Shown: positions 51,768 to 60,290 of the stretch, piece after piece | Layout: the number at the start of each line of letters is the position of its first letter | Position numbering within the stretch: position 1 is the first letter of the stretch | Source of the DNA: an uncultured Cryptobacterium sp. | GTDB lineage: Bacteria > Actinomycetota > Coriobacteriia > Coriobacteriales > Eggerthellaceae | Direction: 5' to 3' | Length of the DNA stretch: 62,860 nt | NCBI GenBank assembly: GCA_958410215.1 | Contig: CATYOF010000015.1 | Location: forward strand, 1-62,860 | Program-made: the position numbers and the translations under genes | Notes under the pieces: model-generated | The model's database searches: none | Told to the model about the DNA's origin: nothing | Seen by the model: the letters and a program-made list of their open reading frames with translations, nothing else

Positions 51768-53951
51768 CTAGGTGGTTCCGCCTTCGCCGGTTTCACCACC
51801 GGAGCCGCCTCCGCCACCCGGATTTTCACCTTCATCACCACCACTACTGGGAGGAGTAGTGCCACCGCCTTCGGTTTCGCTATCTCCGCCAGTTTCGCCA
51901 CCGCTATCAGGAGTCTCGGGCTTAGTTGCGGTATCACCACCTGTTGCGCCACCACCCGTGGTTTCTTCATTAGTTGCGGAATCGTCCGTTGTGTCTTCAT
52001 CGGGCGTTTGGACGGTATCGCCTTCGTGTTCAGGTGCTTCACCCTCAGTACCTTCACCATGACCGAAGTCATGCTGAGTATATTCAAGTTTTTCATCGCT
52101 TGTGGGGAACTGCTCGATAGGTTCGCCCTCAAGAATAGTACTCATGAAATCGCCAAAGACATCGTCAGCCGCAATATAGGAAGGCATCCGCACTTCTTCA
52201 CGACCACCAATCCAAATAGCTACCGACATCTGAGGCGTAATACCGCAGAACCACTTGTCGCGCCAGTTTTCAGAAGTACCCGTCTTACCTGCTGCAGGCT
52301 GGCCATTCGAAATCGCCGCACCGCGACCGGTACCATTCGTAATTACCCCTTCCATAACCTCAGTTGCAGCCTGAGTTAAAGAAGTGTCCAGCACCTTTTC
52401 GCCCGTAGTGTCGGCGGTGTAGATAGTATTTCCGGAAGCATCGGTAATGCTCTGGATGCAAACTGCCTCGTGCTTTGTGCCGCCATTAGCGATAGTGGCA
52501 TACGCTTGAGCCATTTCGCGAACCGTTACTTCCTGGGCACCTAACGTAATGGAAGGATAAGCCTGAAGTTCCTGCTCAATACCACAGGTATTCGCCATTT
52601 CCACTACCTTTGAAGGACCAATTTCCGTGCACAATTCCGCAAAACCAGTGTTAGAGGATACGGCGAAGGCGCTCGCAATAGAACGGGTGCCATAGTTCGA
52701 ACCACCGTAGTTTTCTACTTCCCACCCGTCAATATTCACGTGAGAAGTACAGTTCAAATTCGTTTCAGGGGATACGCCGTCATTCAAAGCCGCTAACAAA
52801 GTAAAGGTCTTAAAGGAAGAACCAGGCTGGCGTTTTGCTTGGGTGGCAAGGTTGAATTCGTCGTTGTCATAATCGCGACCGCCCACCATAGCTTTGATGT
52901 AGCCCGTATCAGGATCAACCGCCACCATAGCCAGTTCCAGGTTATCCGGCAAGCCCGAAAGCTTAGCATCTGCAGCTTCTTCAGCTGCCTTTTGTGTATC
53001 CACATCCAAAGTGGTGATAACGTTCAAACCACCCTTAAATACTTCATCGCTGGAATAGTCTTGAAGCAAGGTGTCACGCACATAGCTGGTGAAGTACTTG
53101 TACTTATACAAGCCATCATTCGAATCGCTCATGGTAACGTTAAGCGAAATGGGTTCTGCCTGAGCAGCATCGTGCTCTTCCTGGGTAATAACCCCATTGG
53201 TTAACATACGATCCAAAACAAGATTTCGACGTTCCAAGCAGTTATCGGGATTGTCGATAGGATTGTTGTACGTAGGAGCCTGAGGAATACCAATAAGAGT
53301 AGCCGCTTCGGCGATGGTTAAATCTTTAGCATTTTTAGAAAAGTAAAGCTCTGCTGCTGCTTGAATACCATACGCGCCCTGACCATAGTTAATGGTATTC
53401 AAATACATCTGCAAGATTTCTTCTTTTGAATACATTTGCTCTAGCTGGATAGCAATATATGCTTCACGAACTTTACGCTTGAGCGTAGACTCCTGCATTT
53501 CATCGGCAAGAATGGTATTTCGCACAAACTGCTGGGTAATAGTCGAAGCACCTTCATGACCCGTGCCTGTCACATTAACCCAAACAGCACGCGCAATACC
53601 CCAAAGATCAACACCATTGTGTTCATAGAAACGTTCGTCTTCAGTAGCAACCGTGCCCTTGGTTACGTAGTCGCCCATTTCAGACAATTCAATAGGGTCG
53701 CGGTTTTCCAAATACAGTTCCGCGAGCAACGTGGTGCCATCGCTTGCATATACCTTGGTTTTTTCCGCAACGTTATACGCTGATGCGTCGGTATAATCCG
53801 GCAAGTCCTGCAACCAGGCAACGCATAAGCCAACCGTTCCTAAACAGCCAAGGCCCAATATTGCGGCGATTATTATACCAACGATTCCCAAGCGGAATCC
53901 GGCGCGCTCTTTGCGAGCCGCATGCCGAGACCTTCTAGCTCGTGAAACCAT
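51768..53951 (-). CDS. Class A penicillin-binding protein (PBP1A-like)
   Basis: A 727-residue bifunctional cell-wall synthase. A basic N-terminus and one helix (about 22-48) anchor it. The GT51 glycosyltransferase domain (about 80-250) shows ATEDERFYEHNGVD and the second motif GASTITQQFVRNT. The transpeptidase domain (about 330-620) has the active Ser in PGSSFKTF (about 379), SSNTGFAEL (about 432) and KTGTSENW (about 554). The C-terminal ~95 residues are Gly/Thr/Glu/Pro-rich (GGETGGDSETEGGGTTPP) and probably disordered. The ATG at 53949-53951 follows GGAGG. It is monocistronic. Confidence 0.95.
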   Translation of the reverse strand: MVSRARRSRHAARKERAGFRLGIVGIIIAAILGLGCLGTVGLCVAWLQDLPDYTDASAYNVAEKTKVYASDGTTLLAELYLENRDPIELSEMGDYVTKGTVATEDERFYEHNGVDLWGIARAVWVNVTGTGHEGASTITQQFVRNTILADEMQESTLKRKVREAYIAIQLEQMYSKEEILQMYLNTINYGQGAYGIQAAAELYFSKNAKDLTIAEAATLIGIPQAPTYNNPIDNPDNCLERRNLVLDRMLTNGVITQEEHDAAQAEPISLNVTMSDSNDGLYKYKYFTSYVRDTLLQDYSSDEVFKGGLNVITTLDVDTQKAAEEAADAKLSGLPDNLELAMVAVDPDTGYIKAMVGGRDYDNDEFNLATQAKRQPGSSFKTFTLLAALNDGVSPETNLNCTSHVNIDGWEVENYGGSNYGTRSIASAFAVSSNTGFAELCTEIGPSKVVEMANTCGIEQELQAYPSITLGAQEVTVREMAQAYATIANGGTKHEAVCIQSITDASGNTIYTADTTGEKVLDTSLTQAATEVMEGVITNGTGRGAAISNGQPAAGKTGTSENWRDKWFCGITPQMSVAIWIGGREEVRMPSYIAADDVFGDFMSTILEGEPIEQFPTSDEKLEYTQHDFGHGEGTEGEAPEHEGDTVQTPDEDTTDDSATNEETTGGGATGGDTATKPETPDSGGETGGDSETEGGGTTPPSSGGDEGENPGGGGGSGGETGEGGTT

Positions 53952-54081
53952 ACTACCTCCAAACTACAGTTCAGAGTATTTTAACACGCTAGACTGCAAT
54001 CAATACCAAACTGCACACGTCACCGTATTGGTTTCCACTTTCGAAACAAACGAATTTCACGTCTTCATCAATTTTCTCGTC

Positions 54082-54248
54082 CCAGGTTTGTCAAAACTAC
54101 CCGAATCGGGGGAATTTTCTTCTTCCGAGGAACGCTCGCAAGAAAAAATTAAGCACTCGTTACTAAAAACGAGTGCTTAATTACTTTAGTCACAAAAGCC
54201 ACTGAATCAGAATCCCCCGATTCAAAGTGTTTTGACAAAAATCCTTGG
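54082..54248. repeat. 32-bp intergenic repeat, copies B and C in inverted orientation
   Basis: 54082-54116 and 54211-54248 are imperfect reverse complements sharing TTTGTCAAAAC and GAATCGGGGGA. The right arm (AATCCCCCGATTCAAAGTGT, then TTTGACAAAAA) is the same sequence as copy A at 41957. Between the arms sits the argH terminator. The flanking bases 53952-54081 show no gene. Confidence 0.7.
54143..54182 (-). terminator. Intrinsic terminator of argH
   Basis: TTAAGCACTCGT and ACGAGTGCTTAA form a perfect 12-bp stem with an 8-nt loop; on the minus strand six T follow. It is about 200 bases after the argH stop, inside the inverted repeat. Confidence 0.8.
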
Positions 54249-54260
54249 TCTAGTTTTCCC

Positions 54261-54373
54261 TCAGCAGCTAGCTACCACTTCAGCAACGTGCCTCAGTAGC
54301 CACCATTTTAGTAACACACCTCAGCAGCAAGCTGCTACTTAGGCAACGTATCTCGTCATTCACCACTTCAGAA
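54261..54373. repeat. Degenerate ~30-bp tandem repeats after argH
   Basis: Units at 54261-54292, 54293-54320 and 54321-54352 share the form TCAGCAGC, a middle with CTACTT or CCACTT, and AACGT or AACACA near the end (32, 28 and 32 bases). A fourth, weak unit follows. The argH stop is 9 bases further on. Confidence 0.55.
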
Positions 54374-54381
54374 CCGAAACG

Positions 54382-55773
54382 CTACTTCAACAGCGCTTCA
54401 TCCTCGGAAAGCTTCTTCTCTCCCAGTTCAATCTGTTCAGCAACCACTGAATTGCCCGTTCCGCCATAGGTAGTACGAGCTGCCACAATGGATTCCAAAT
54501 CAAGTGCGCCCGTAATATCTGCCTCAAACAGATCGGATGCCGCTTTGAAATCTTCAAGCGACAAATCGTCCAGGTCGCATCCGCGCTTATCGCACAGCAG
54601 AACCAAATGTCCTACGATTTCATGAGCCTTACGGAAGGGCAAGCCCTTCTTCGCAAGATAATCCGCAACGTCGGTTGCCGCCAAATAGCCTTTCTTAGAT
54701 TGTGCACGCATAGCATCGGCGTTGATCGTCATGGTGGAAATCATGCCTTCCATGCAAACCAAACAATCATGCAGGGTCTTGCAGGCATCCATAACGCCTT
54801 CTTTGTCTTCCTGCAAGTCTTTGTTGTAGGCCAAAGGCAAGCTTTTCATGGTGGTAAGAAGAGCCATCAAGTCGCCCACCACACGGCCGGACTTTCCACG
54901 AATTAATTCAGCAAAATCGGGGTTCTTCTTTTGCGGCATGATGGAAGACCCAGTGGAATATTCATCGGCCAGCGTAATGAAGCCAAATTCAGAAGTGGAC
55001 CACAAAATGATTTCTTCAGACAAACGAGAAAGATGAATCATAGCCACTGAGCAGGCATAATCCAAATCAAGCAAGAAGTCTCGATCAGAAACTGCATCAA
55101 GCGAATTAGGAATCATGGATGCAAAGCCAAGTTCCTCAGTGGTCTTGGCACGATCGAGCGGATAGGTGGTGCCTGCCAACGCAGCAGAACCTAAAGGATT
55201 TGCGTTAGCTGCATCATAGGCTTGCTTCAGACGAGCAAAATCGCGCGTAAACATCCAAAAATACGCCATGAAATGATGCGACAACAAAACCGGCTGCGCA
55301 TGCTGCATATGGGTATACCCTGGCAGGATAGTTCCCATATTGTCCTTCGCTACTTTAATGAGAGCGCCACGCAAGGAGTTGACATCGTGCATTAAATCTT
55401 CTGCGAGCGTCTTTGCATACAGACGCGTATCGGTAATAACCTGGTCGTTTCGAGAACGGCCCGTATGAAGACGAGCACCCGCATCGCCAATATTTTGAGT
55501 GAGCACCTTTTCGATAGACATATGAATGTCTTCGTCGTTAATATCGAAAACAAACTTGCCCTCTTCAATGGTTTTTTCAATATCGGCAAGACCCGCCACA
55601 ATGGCATCGGCATCTTCCTGCGAAATTACCCCCTGAGCTGCCAGCATGCGTGCATGAGCACGAGAGCCCGCGATATCCTGGTGATACATTGCCTTATCAA
55701 CAGGCAACGAAGCGCCAAATTCCTGGGTGAATTCACTTACGCCTTTTTCAAAACGTCCCGACCATAATGCCAT
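54382..55773 (-). CDS. argH: Argininosuccinate lyase
   Basis: A 463-residue enzyme of the fumarase/aspartase superfamily that splits argininosuccinate to arginine and fumarate, the last step of the pathway. The signature GSSIMPQKKNPD (about 279-290) carries the catalytic Ser; HTGRSRND (about 107-114) and GYTHMQHAQP (about 154-163) are the other conserved blocks. It is separated from argG by a DUF2510 gene and a 202-base gap containing a strong hairpin, so it may have its own promoter. Confidence 0.97.
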   Translation of the reverse strand: MALWSGRFEKGVSEFTQEFGASLPVDKAMYHQDIAGSRAHARMLAAQGVISQEDADAIVAGLADIEKTIEEGKFVFDINDEDIHMSIEKVLTQNIGDAGARLHTGRSRNDQVITDTRLYAKTLAEDLMHDVNSLRGALIKVAKDNMGTILPGYTHMQHAQPVLLSHHFMAYFWMFTRDFARLKQAYDAANANPLGSAALAGTTYPLDRAKTTEELGFASMIPNSLDAVSDRDFLLDLDYACSVAMIHLSRLSEEIILWSTSEFGFITLADEYSTGSSIMPQKKNPDFAELIRGKSGRVVGDLMALLTTMKSLPLAYNKDLQEDKEGVMDACKTLHDCLVCMEGMISTMTINADAMRAQSKKGYLAATDVADYLAKKGLPFRKAHEIVGHLVLLCDKRGCDLDDLSLEDFKAASDLFEADITGALDLESIVAARTTYGGTGNSVVAEQIELGEKKLSEDEALLK

Positions 55774-55901
55774 AGGGAGACTGCCTTTCTTTTACCTCAC
55801 GTTACTGTATATATTCAAAAGATTGTTTGACCACACTGCGATAAGTGTCGCCTTGCTAAGCAAGCCTATTGCTCTTTTTTAGCGAAGCCATGGATTACTT
55901 C

Positions 55902-55949
55902 TCGATTTAACTGGGCTATGGCAACTGTTGCCTAGCCCAGTTAAATCGA
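55902..55949. other. Near-perfect 48-bp hairpin upstream of argH
   Basis: Arms of 17 bases (55902-55918 and 55933-55949) are exact reverse complements; inside, GGCAAC and GTTGCC continue the pairing after a one-base bulge. It lies 26 bases after the stop of the DUF2510 gene. No T run follows on the minus strand, so it is not a standard terminator. Confidence 0.75.
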
Positions 55950-55975
55950 ACGTCGTTTTAGCTTAGTTGTCTGGC

Positions 55976-56584
55976 TTAGCGCTCGCGCGTAGAAACAAGC
56001 AGCAGGATACCGCCAATCAAATTCAAGAAAATAAGCGTACATACGCCAAACGCCGTAGTATTAGCTTTCTTTCTTTTGTAAATTCCCCAACAATGCACCG
56101 TCATAGGAATCATCCAGGCAAGAGGAATAATTGCCCAGCACACCGAAACGGTAGAAATAACCGCAAGAATAAACGCGATTAAACGCAAGGTGTCATCGGT
56201 AGAAGCACTTTGAGCCTGAGCATAAGGCTGACCCGGCTGCTGAGGAGCCGGGTTGTAAGCCTGTCCATATCCTTGGGCACCGTATCCCTGAGGCTGGGGT
56301 TGAGGCTGGGCCGCCTGTTGCGGCTGCGCAAAACCTTGAGCAGATTGTTGCGATTGGGCTGGTTGCGGTTGTGGCTGTGGTTGAGGTTGAGCCTGCGCTT
56401 GCGGCTGCTGAGCCTGTGGCTGAACAGGATGTTGCGCCTGAGCTTGCTGCGGCTGTGCCTGGGCAGGTTGCTGTGGAGCAACCGCATCAGCATAATTATC
56501 GGTCCACTGATTTCCATCCCACCAACGAAGCTTCGTTTTATCTCCTGAAGGATCAGGATACCAACCAGCAATTGGGTTCGCCAT
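55976..56584 (-). CDS. DUF2510 protein with Q/P-rich linker and membrane helices
   Basis: A 202-residue protein. The first 33 residues (AGWYPDPSGDKTKLRWWDGNQ) are a DUF2510 domain, a short Trp-rich module common in actinobacterial membrane proteins. Residues about 35-125 are almost only Gln, Pro, Ala and Gly. Two hydrophobic segments (about 133-158 and 172-197) end the protein. Its role is unknown. It sits 14 bases downstream of argG, inside the arginine cluster, with no visible link to arginine metabolism. Confidence 0.82.
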   Translation of the reverse strand: MANPIAGWYPDPSGDKTKLRWWDGNQWTDNYADAVAPQQPAQAQPQQAQAQHPVQPQAQQPQAQAQPQPQPQPQPAQSQQSAQGFAQPQQAAQPQPQPQGYGAQGYGQAYNPAPQQPGQPYAQAQSASTDDTLRLIAFILAVISTVSVCWAIIPLAWMIPMTVHCWGIYKRKKANTTAFGVCTLIFLNLIGGILLLVSTRER

Positions 56585-56598
56585 TCAGAACACTCCTT

Positions 56599-57822
56599 TT
56601 ATTCGCCGTCAGTTACACCCTGTTCACGACGATTCTTTGCCCAAACACGCGTGGACAAACCATACAGATCAATGAAGCCCTTAGCAGACTTATGGTTGAA
56701 GGTGTCAGCTGCATCGTAAGTTGCCAGACCGTAATCATACAGGGAGAAGTCGCTCTGACGACCCGTTACCGTGCAGGTTCCCTTGTAGAACTTCAAACGA
56801 ACAATACCAGTTACGCACTGCTGAGTGGTCTTCAAGAAAGAATCCATTGCATGCTTGAGTGGCGAGAACCACTGACCGTTGTATACCAAGGTTGCCCAGT
56901 CATGTTCGATATGAAGCTTGTAACGCAATACTTCACGCTCGAGGCACATATCCTCCAGGGCGCGATGAGCTTCAATTAAAGCAAGAGCACCTGGTGCCTC
57001 ATAGCATTCACGGCTCTTAACACCAATCATACGGTTTTCGATCATATCAATACGACCAAATCCGTTTGAACCGGCAATCTCATTCATTTTAGCGATGATA
57101 TCCAAGTAGGACATCTGCTCGCCATCAATAGCAACAGGCAAACCGCCTTTGAACTCAACCACGATTTCCGTTGCTTCATCAGGGGCCTTTTCAGGATCAG
57201 TGGTCATGGTATAAATATCCAGCGGAGGACGATTCATAGGATCCTCCAAAACGCCGCATTCAATAGCGCGACCCCACAGATTGTCGTCGATAGAATAAGG
57301 CTTGGACTTGGTGGTAGGAACGGTTACGCCGTGAGCTTCTGCCCAATCCATTTCCTCTTGACGAGTGTGCATATCCCACTCGCGGACAGGAGCAATGATT
57401 TCCAATTCAGGATCAAGAGCCTGAATAGAAGTCTCAAAACGAACCTGGTCGTTACCCTTACCCGTGCAACCATGAGCAACATACTTAGCACCATACTTGT
57501 GAGCAGTATCTACCAAGTACTTAGAAATCAAAGGACGAGAAAGTGCAGAAACCAGAGGGTACTTGTTCTCGAAATGAGCGTTGGCATACAGTGCCTTGGA
57601 AAGGTAATCCGCTGCAAAATCTTCACGCATGTCTGCAACGATGCAGTCGATAGCGCCCGTTGCCAAAGCGCGCTGCCTTACCTCTTCCAAGCCTTCATGT
57701 TCCTGGCCTACTTCACCTACAACTGCGATAACGTCCAGGTCTTTTTCGTCCTGAAGCCACTTAATGCATACGCTCGTATCCAAACCGCCTGAATAGGCAA
57801 GAACGCATTTTTCCTTTGCCAT
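56599..57822 (-). CDS. argG: Argininosuccinate synthase
   Basis: A 407-residue ATP-dependent ligase that joins citrulline and aspartate. The ATP-binding P-loop AYSGGLDTSVCIKWL (about 9-23) is typical, followed by VAHGCTGKGNDQVRFE (about 115-130), the aspartate/citrulline site. It lies 30 bases after argD and 14 before the DUF2510 gene. Length is normal for the family. Confidence 0.97.
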   Translation of the reverse strand: MAKEKCVLAYSGGLDTSVCIKWLQDEKDLDVIAVVGEVGQEHEGLEEVRQRALATGAIDCIVADMREDFAADYLSKALYANAHFENKYPLVSALSRPLISKYLVDTAHKYGAKYVAHGCTGKGNDQVRFETSIQALDPELEIIAPVREWDMHTRQEEMDWAEAHGVTVPTTKSKPYSIDDNLWGRAIECGVLEDPMNRPPLDIYTMTTDPEKAPDEATEIVVEFKGGLPVAIDGEQMSYLDIIAKMNEIAGSNGFGRIDMIENRMIGVKSRECYEAPGALALIEAHRALEDMCLEREVLRYKLHIEHDWATLVYNGQWFSPLKHAMDSFLKTTQQCVTGIVRLKFYKGTCTVTGRQSDFSLYDYGLATYDAADTFNHKSAKGFIDLYGLSTRVWAKNRREQGVTDGE

Positions 57823-57852
57823 TGTATAAACCCTTTCCTTGAGGTGAATTAC

Positions 57853-59151
57853 CTATTGTGCCAAAAATTCAGTATCGGCTTCTTCTTCTGCGGCGTCTTC
57901 TGGCTTTTCCTCTTCAGGAGTCCAGCCGTTACGTACCGCATCAATCATGCCTGGCAATGCTTCTAACAACTGATCAATTTCTTTGCGCGTTACGATCAGA
58001 GGAGGCAAGAAGCGAAGCGTGTGCGGACCCGTTGCATTAAGCAAGAAGCCTTCATCTAAGCCCTTTGCAACTACAAGGTTCGCATCAACGCCTTCTTCCA
58101 GATCGGCGCCAATCATAAGACCCATGCCACGAACTTCAGTGATGCCATCGATCTTGTCGAGGCCTTCTGCAAAGTAGTCACCCAATTCCTGGACATCTTC
58201 GTCGAAGTGACCGCGAGAAAGCGTTGCCAACGTAGCATGAGCTGCCGCCATCGCAAGATTGCTTCCACCAAACGTTGAGCCATGATCGCCCGGCTCAAAG
58301 GCTTCCGCAACTTCAATACGTGCCGCACAAGCACCCATGGGGAAGCCTGATGCGATGCCCTTTGCCATGGTAATAATGTCAGGCGTAATGCCCATGTTTT
58401 GGAAAGCAAAGGGGAATTCGCCGCAGCGATAAAAGCCCGACTGCACTTCGTCAACAATAATAAGCATGCCGTTTTTGCGTGCAAACTGAGCAACCTCAAA
58501 CAAGGTATCGGGATCCCAAGGATGAACGCCCGATTCGCCCTGAACACATTCGAGCATAATGGCGCACACATCGCCCGGGTTTTCAAAGAAAGCACGATGA
58601 ACTGCATTCATATCGTTCATAGGAACATGAATGAATCCGCCGGGCAAGGGAGCAAATGCTTCCTGTTTTGCAGGCTGCGCAGTGGCAGAAAGCGTTGCAA
58701 GCGTACGGCCGTGGAAGCTACCATCCATAGTGATGATGGTCTGACCACCCGTTCCTTCCTTTTTAGAATACAAACGTGCCAACTTAATAGCGCATTCATT
58801 TGCTTCAGCACCGGAATTTGCAAAGAATACCGGCCAAGGAGCGCGGAAAAACTTTGGAACACAGGTGTTCAGCAAGTCGGAAATAAGCTTGGCTACTTCG
58901 CCACGGTTTTCAATGTGATAGTAATTGCTTACGTGAATTAAGCGCTTTGCCTGAGCGGCAATTGCCTCGGATACGGCAGGATGGCAGTGACCCAAACTAT
59001 CCGCCCCAATACCAGCAATAAAGTCAAGGTAGGTCTTGCCTTCCTCGTCCTTCACTTCCATGCCAGAACCTTCGACCAGCATAACAGGCTTACGATTAAA
59101 CGTATGCATCACGAAATGATCGTCAAGTTTCTTAGCTTCTTCAAAGCTCAT
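57853..59151 (-). CDS. argD: Acetylornithine aminotransferase
   Basis: A 432-residue class III PLP aminotransferase that makes N-acetylornithine. NSGAEANECAIKLAR (about 114-128), IIVDEVQSGFYRCG (about 222-235, the Asp contacts the PLP nitrogen) and TMAKGIASGFPMGA (PLP Lys about 253) define the family. The last ~25 residues are an acidic Glu/Ala/Asp extension (EEEKPEDAAEEEADTEF), longer than usual. Assignment as ArgD rather than another class III enzyme rests on its place in the cluster. Confidence 0.94.
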   Translation of the reverse strand: MSFEEAKKLDDHFVMHTFNRKPVMLVEGSGMEVKDEEGKTYLDFIAGIGADSLGHCHPAVSEAIAAQAKRLIHVSNYYHIENRGEVAKLISDLLNTCVPKFFRAPWPVFFANSGAEANECAIKLARLYSKKEGTGGQTIITMDGSFHGRTLATLSATAQPAKQEAFAPLPGGFIHVPMNDMNAVHRAFFENPGDVCAIMLECVQGESGVHPWDPDTLFEVAQFARKNGMLIIVDEVQSGFYRCGEFPFAFQNMGITPDIITMAKGIASGFPMGACAARIEVAEAFEPGDHGSTFGGSNLAMAAAHATLATLSRGHFDEDVQELGDYFAEGLDKIDGITEVRGMGLMIGADLEEGVDANLVVAKGLDEGFLLNATGPHTLRFLPPLIVTRKEIDQLLEALPGMIDAVRNGWTPEEEKPEDAAEEEADTEFLAQ

Positions 59152-59345
59152 GGTTTTCCTTTCTTATATTTAACGCATTAGATTCTAACTGGTTAATGCG
59201 TACTAGTCCTCCATGTTTATGGTTTCCCTAAAAGTTTTCGCAGTTTTATTTAAACTTGCGTTTCCCTACGCGGCATGTATCGGTTCTCAGCACCGCAGTC
59301 GCCTGTTTTCCTTGCGTGGTATTCACTCACCAATCGAAAGGTTTT

Positions 59346-60290
59346 CTACAGGTTTTCGCTCAAACGCGAAGCAAGAATACCCAAAGGACGCATTTCTTCT
59401 TTGGTGACGTGTGCCTTGTCGTCATAAATAAGAGTACCTGAACCGCTGGAAGTTAATAGTTCCACCAAAATAGAGTGAGGCTTCGTGCCATTTACAATAT
59501 GCGCACGAGGCACACCACCCTCCAAGGCACCAACACACGATTGTAATTTCGGAATCATGCCGCTGCTTACCTTACCGGTTGCCAGCATCATGCGTGTTTC
59601 ATCCAGCGTCATTTGAGACACCAACGAATCCTTGTTGCTGAAATCTTCATAGAAACCATCCACATCGGTTAGGAACACAATTTTGTGCGCCCCAATAGCA
59701 GAAGCAATGGCACACGCCGCCGCATCAGCATTGATGTTGTACGATCCGCCATCTTCGCCTTTACCAACCGAAGCAATAACAGGAATGTAATCGGCCGCAA
59801 TGAGCGCATTAATGTAGCCGGGATTCACTTCAATAACCTGACCAACACGCCCTAAATCGGGGTCCTTCTGCTTAGCTATGATAGTTCCCGCATCAGTACC
59901 GTTCACGCCAACAGCCAAATTGCCGTGTTCGTTCATGGCAAGTACCAATTCTTCGTTTACCTTGCCAATGAGCGTCATCTTTACCACATCCATGGCCTCA
60001 TCGGTGGTAACCCGCTGACCGTTTTTGAATTCCACTTCAATACCAAAGCGGTTCATGTTGGATGTAATAGCTGCTCCACCGCCATGCACAATAACGGGAT
60101 TTACTCCCATGATTTTCAGCATAACGATGTCGCTCATCACCGCATGACGCAATGCGGGATCAACCATAGCGGCCCCGCCATACTTAATAAGAACGGTTTT
60201 ACCCGTAGCGTTTTTAATCCAAGGAAATGCCTCAATCAAAACCTCTGCGGTATGACTGGAGGTAATTTTTCTATCTTTTGCGTATTTCAT
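59346..60290 (-). CDS. argB: Acetylglutamate kinase
   Basis: A 314-residue amino-acid kinase that phosphorylates N-acetylglutamate. Visible motifs are LIKYGGAAMVDP (about 34-45), VIVHGGGAAITSNMNRFG (substrate loop, about 67-84) and VSSGMIPKLQSCVGAL (about 236-251). Family members inhibited by arginine carry an extra N-terminal helix; the first ~25 residues here (DRKITSSHTAEVLIEAFPWI) fit that form. It overlaps argJ by four bases. A 194-bp gap separates it from argD, with one short hairpin (ACGCATTA/TAATGCGT, about 59172-59200). Confidence 0.96.
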   Translation of the reverse strand: MKYAKDRKITSSHTAEVLIEAFPWIKNATGKTVLIKYGGAAMVDPALRHAVMSDIVMLKIMGVNPVIVHGGGAAITSNMNRFGIEVEFKNGQRVTTDEAMDVVKMTLIGKVNEELVLAMNEHGNLAVGVNGTDAGTIIAKQKDPDLGRVGQVIEVNPGYINALIAADYIPVIASVGKGEDGGSYNINADAAACAIASAIGAHKIVFLTDVDGFYEDFSNKDSLVSQMTLDETRMMLATGKVSSGMIPKLQSCVGALEGGVPRAHIVNGTKPHSILVELLTSSGSGTLIYDDKAHVTKEEMRPLGILASRLSENL

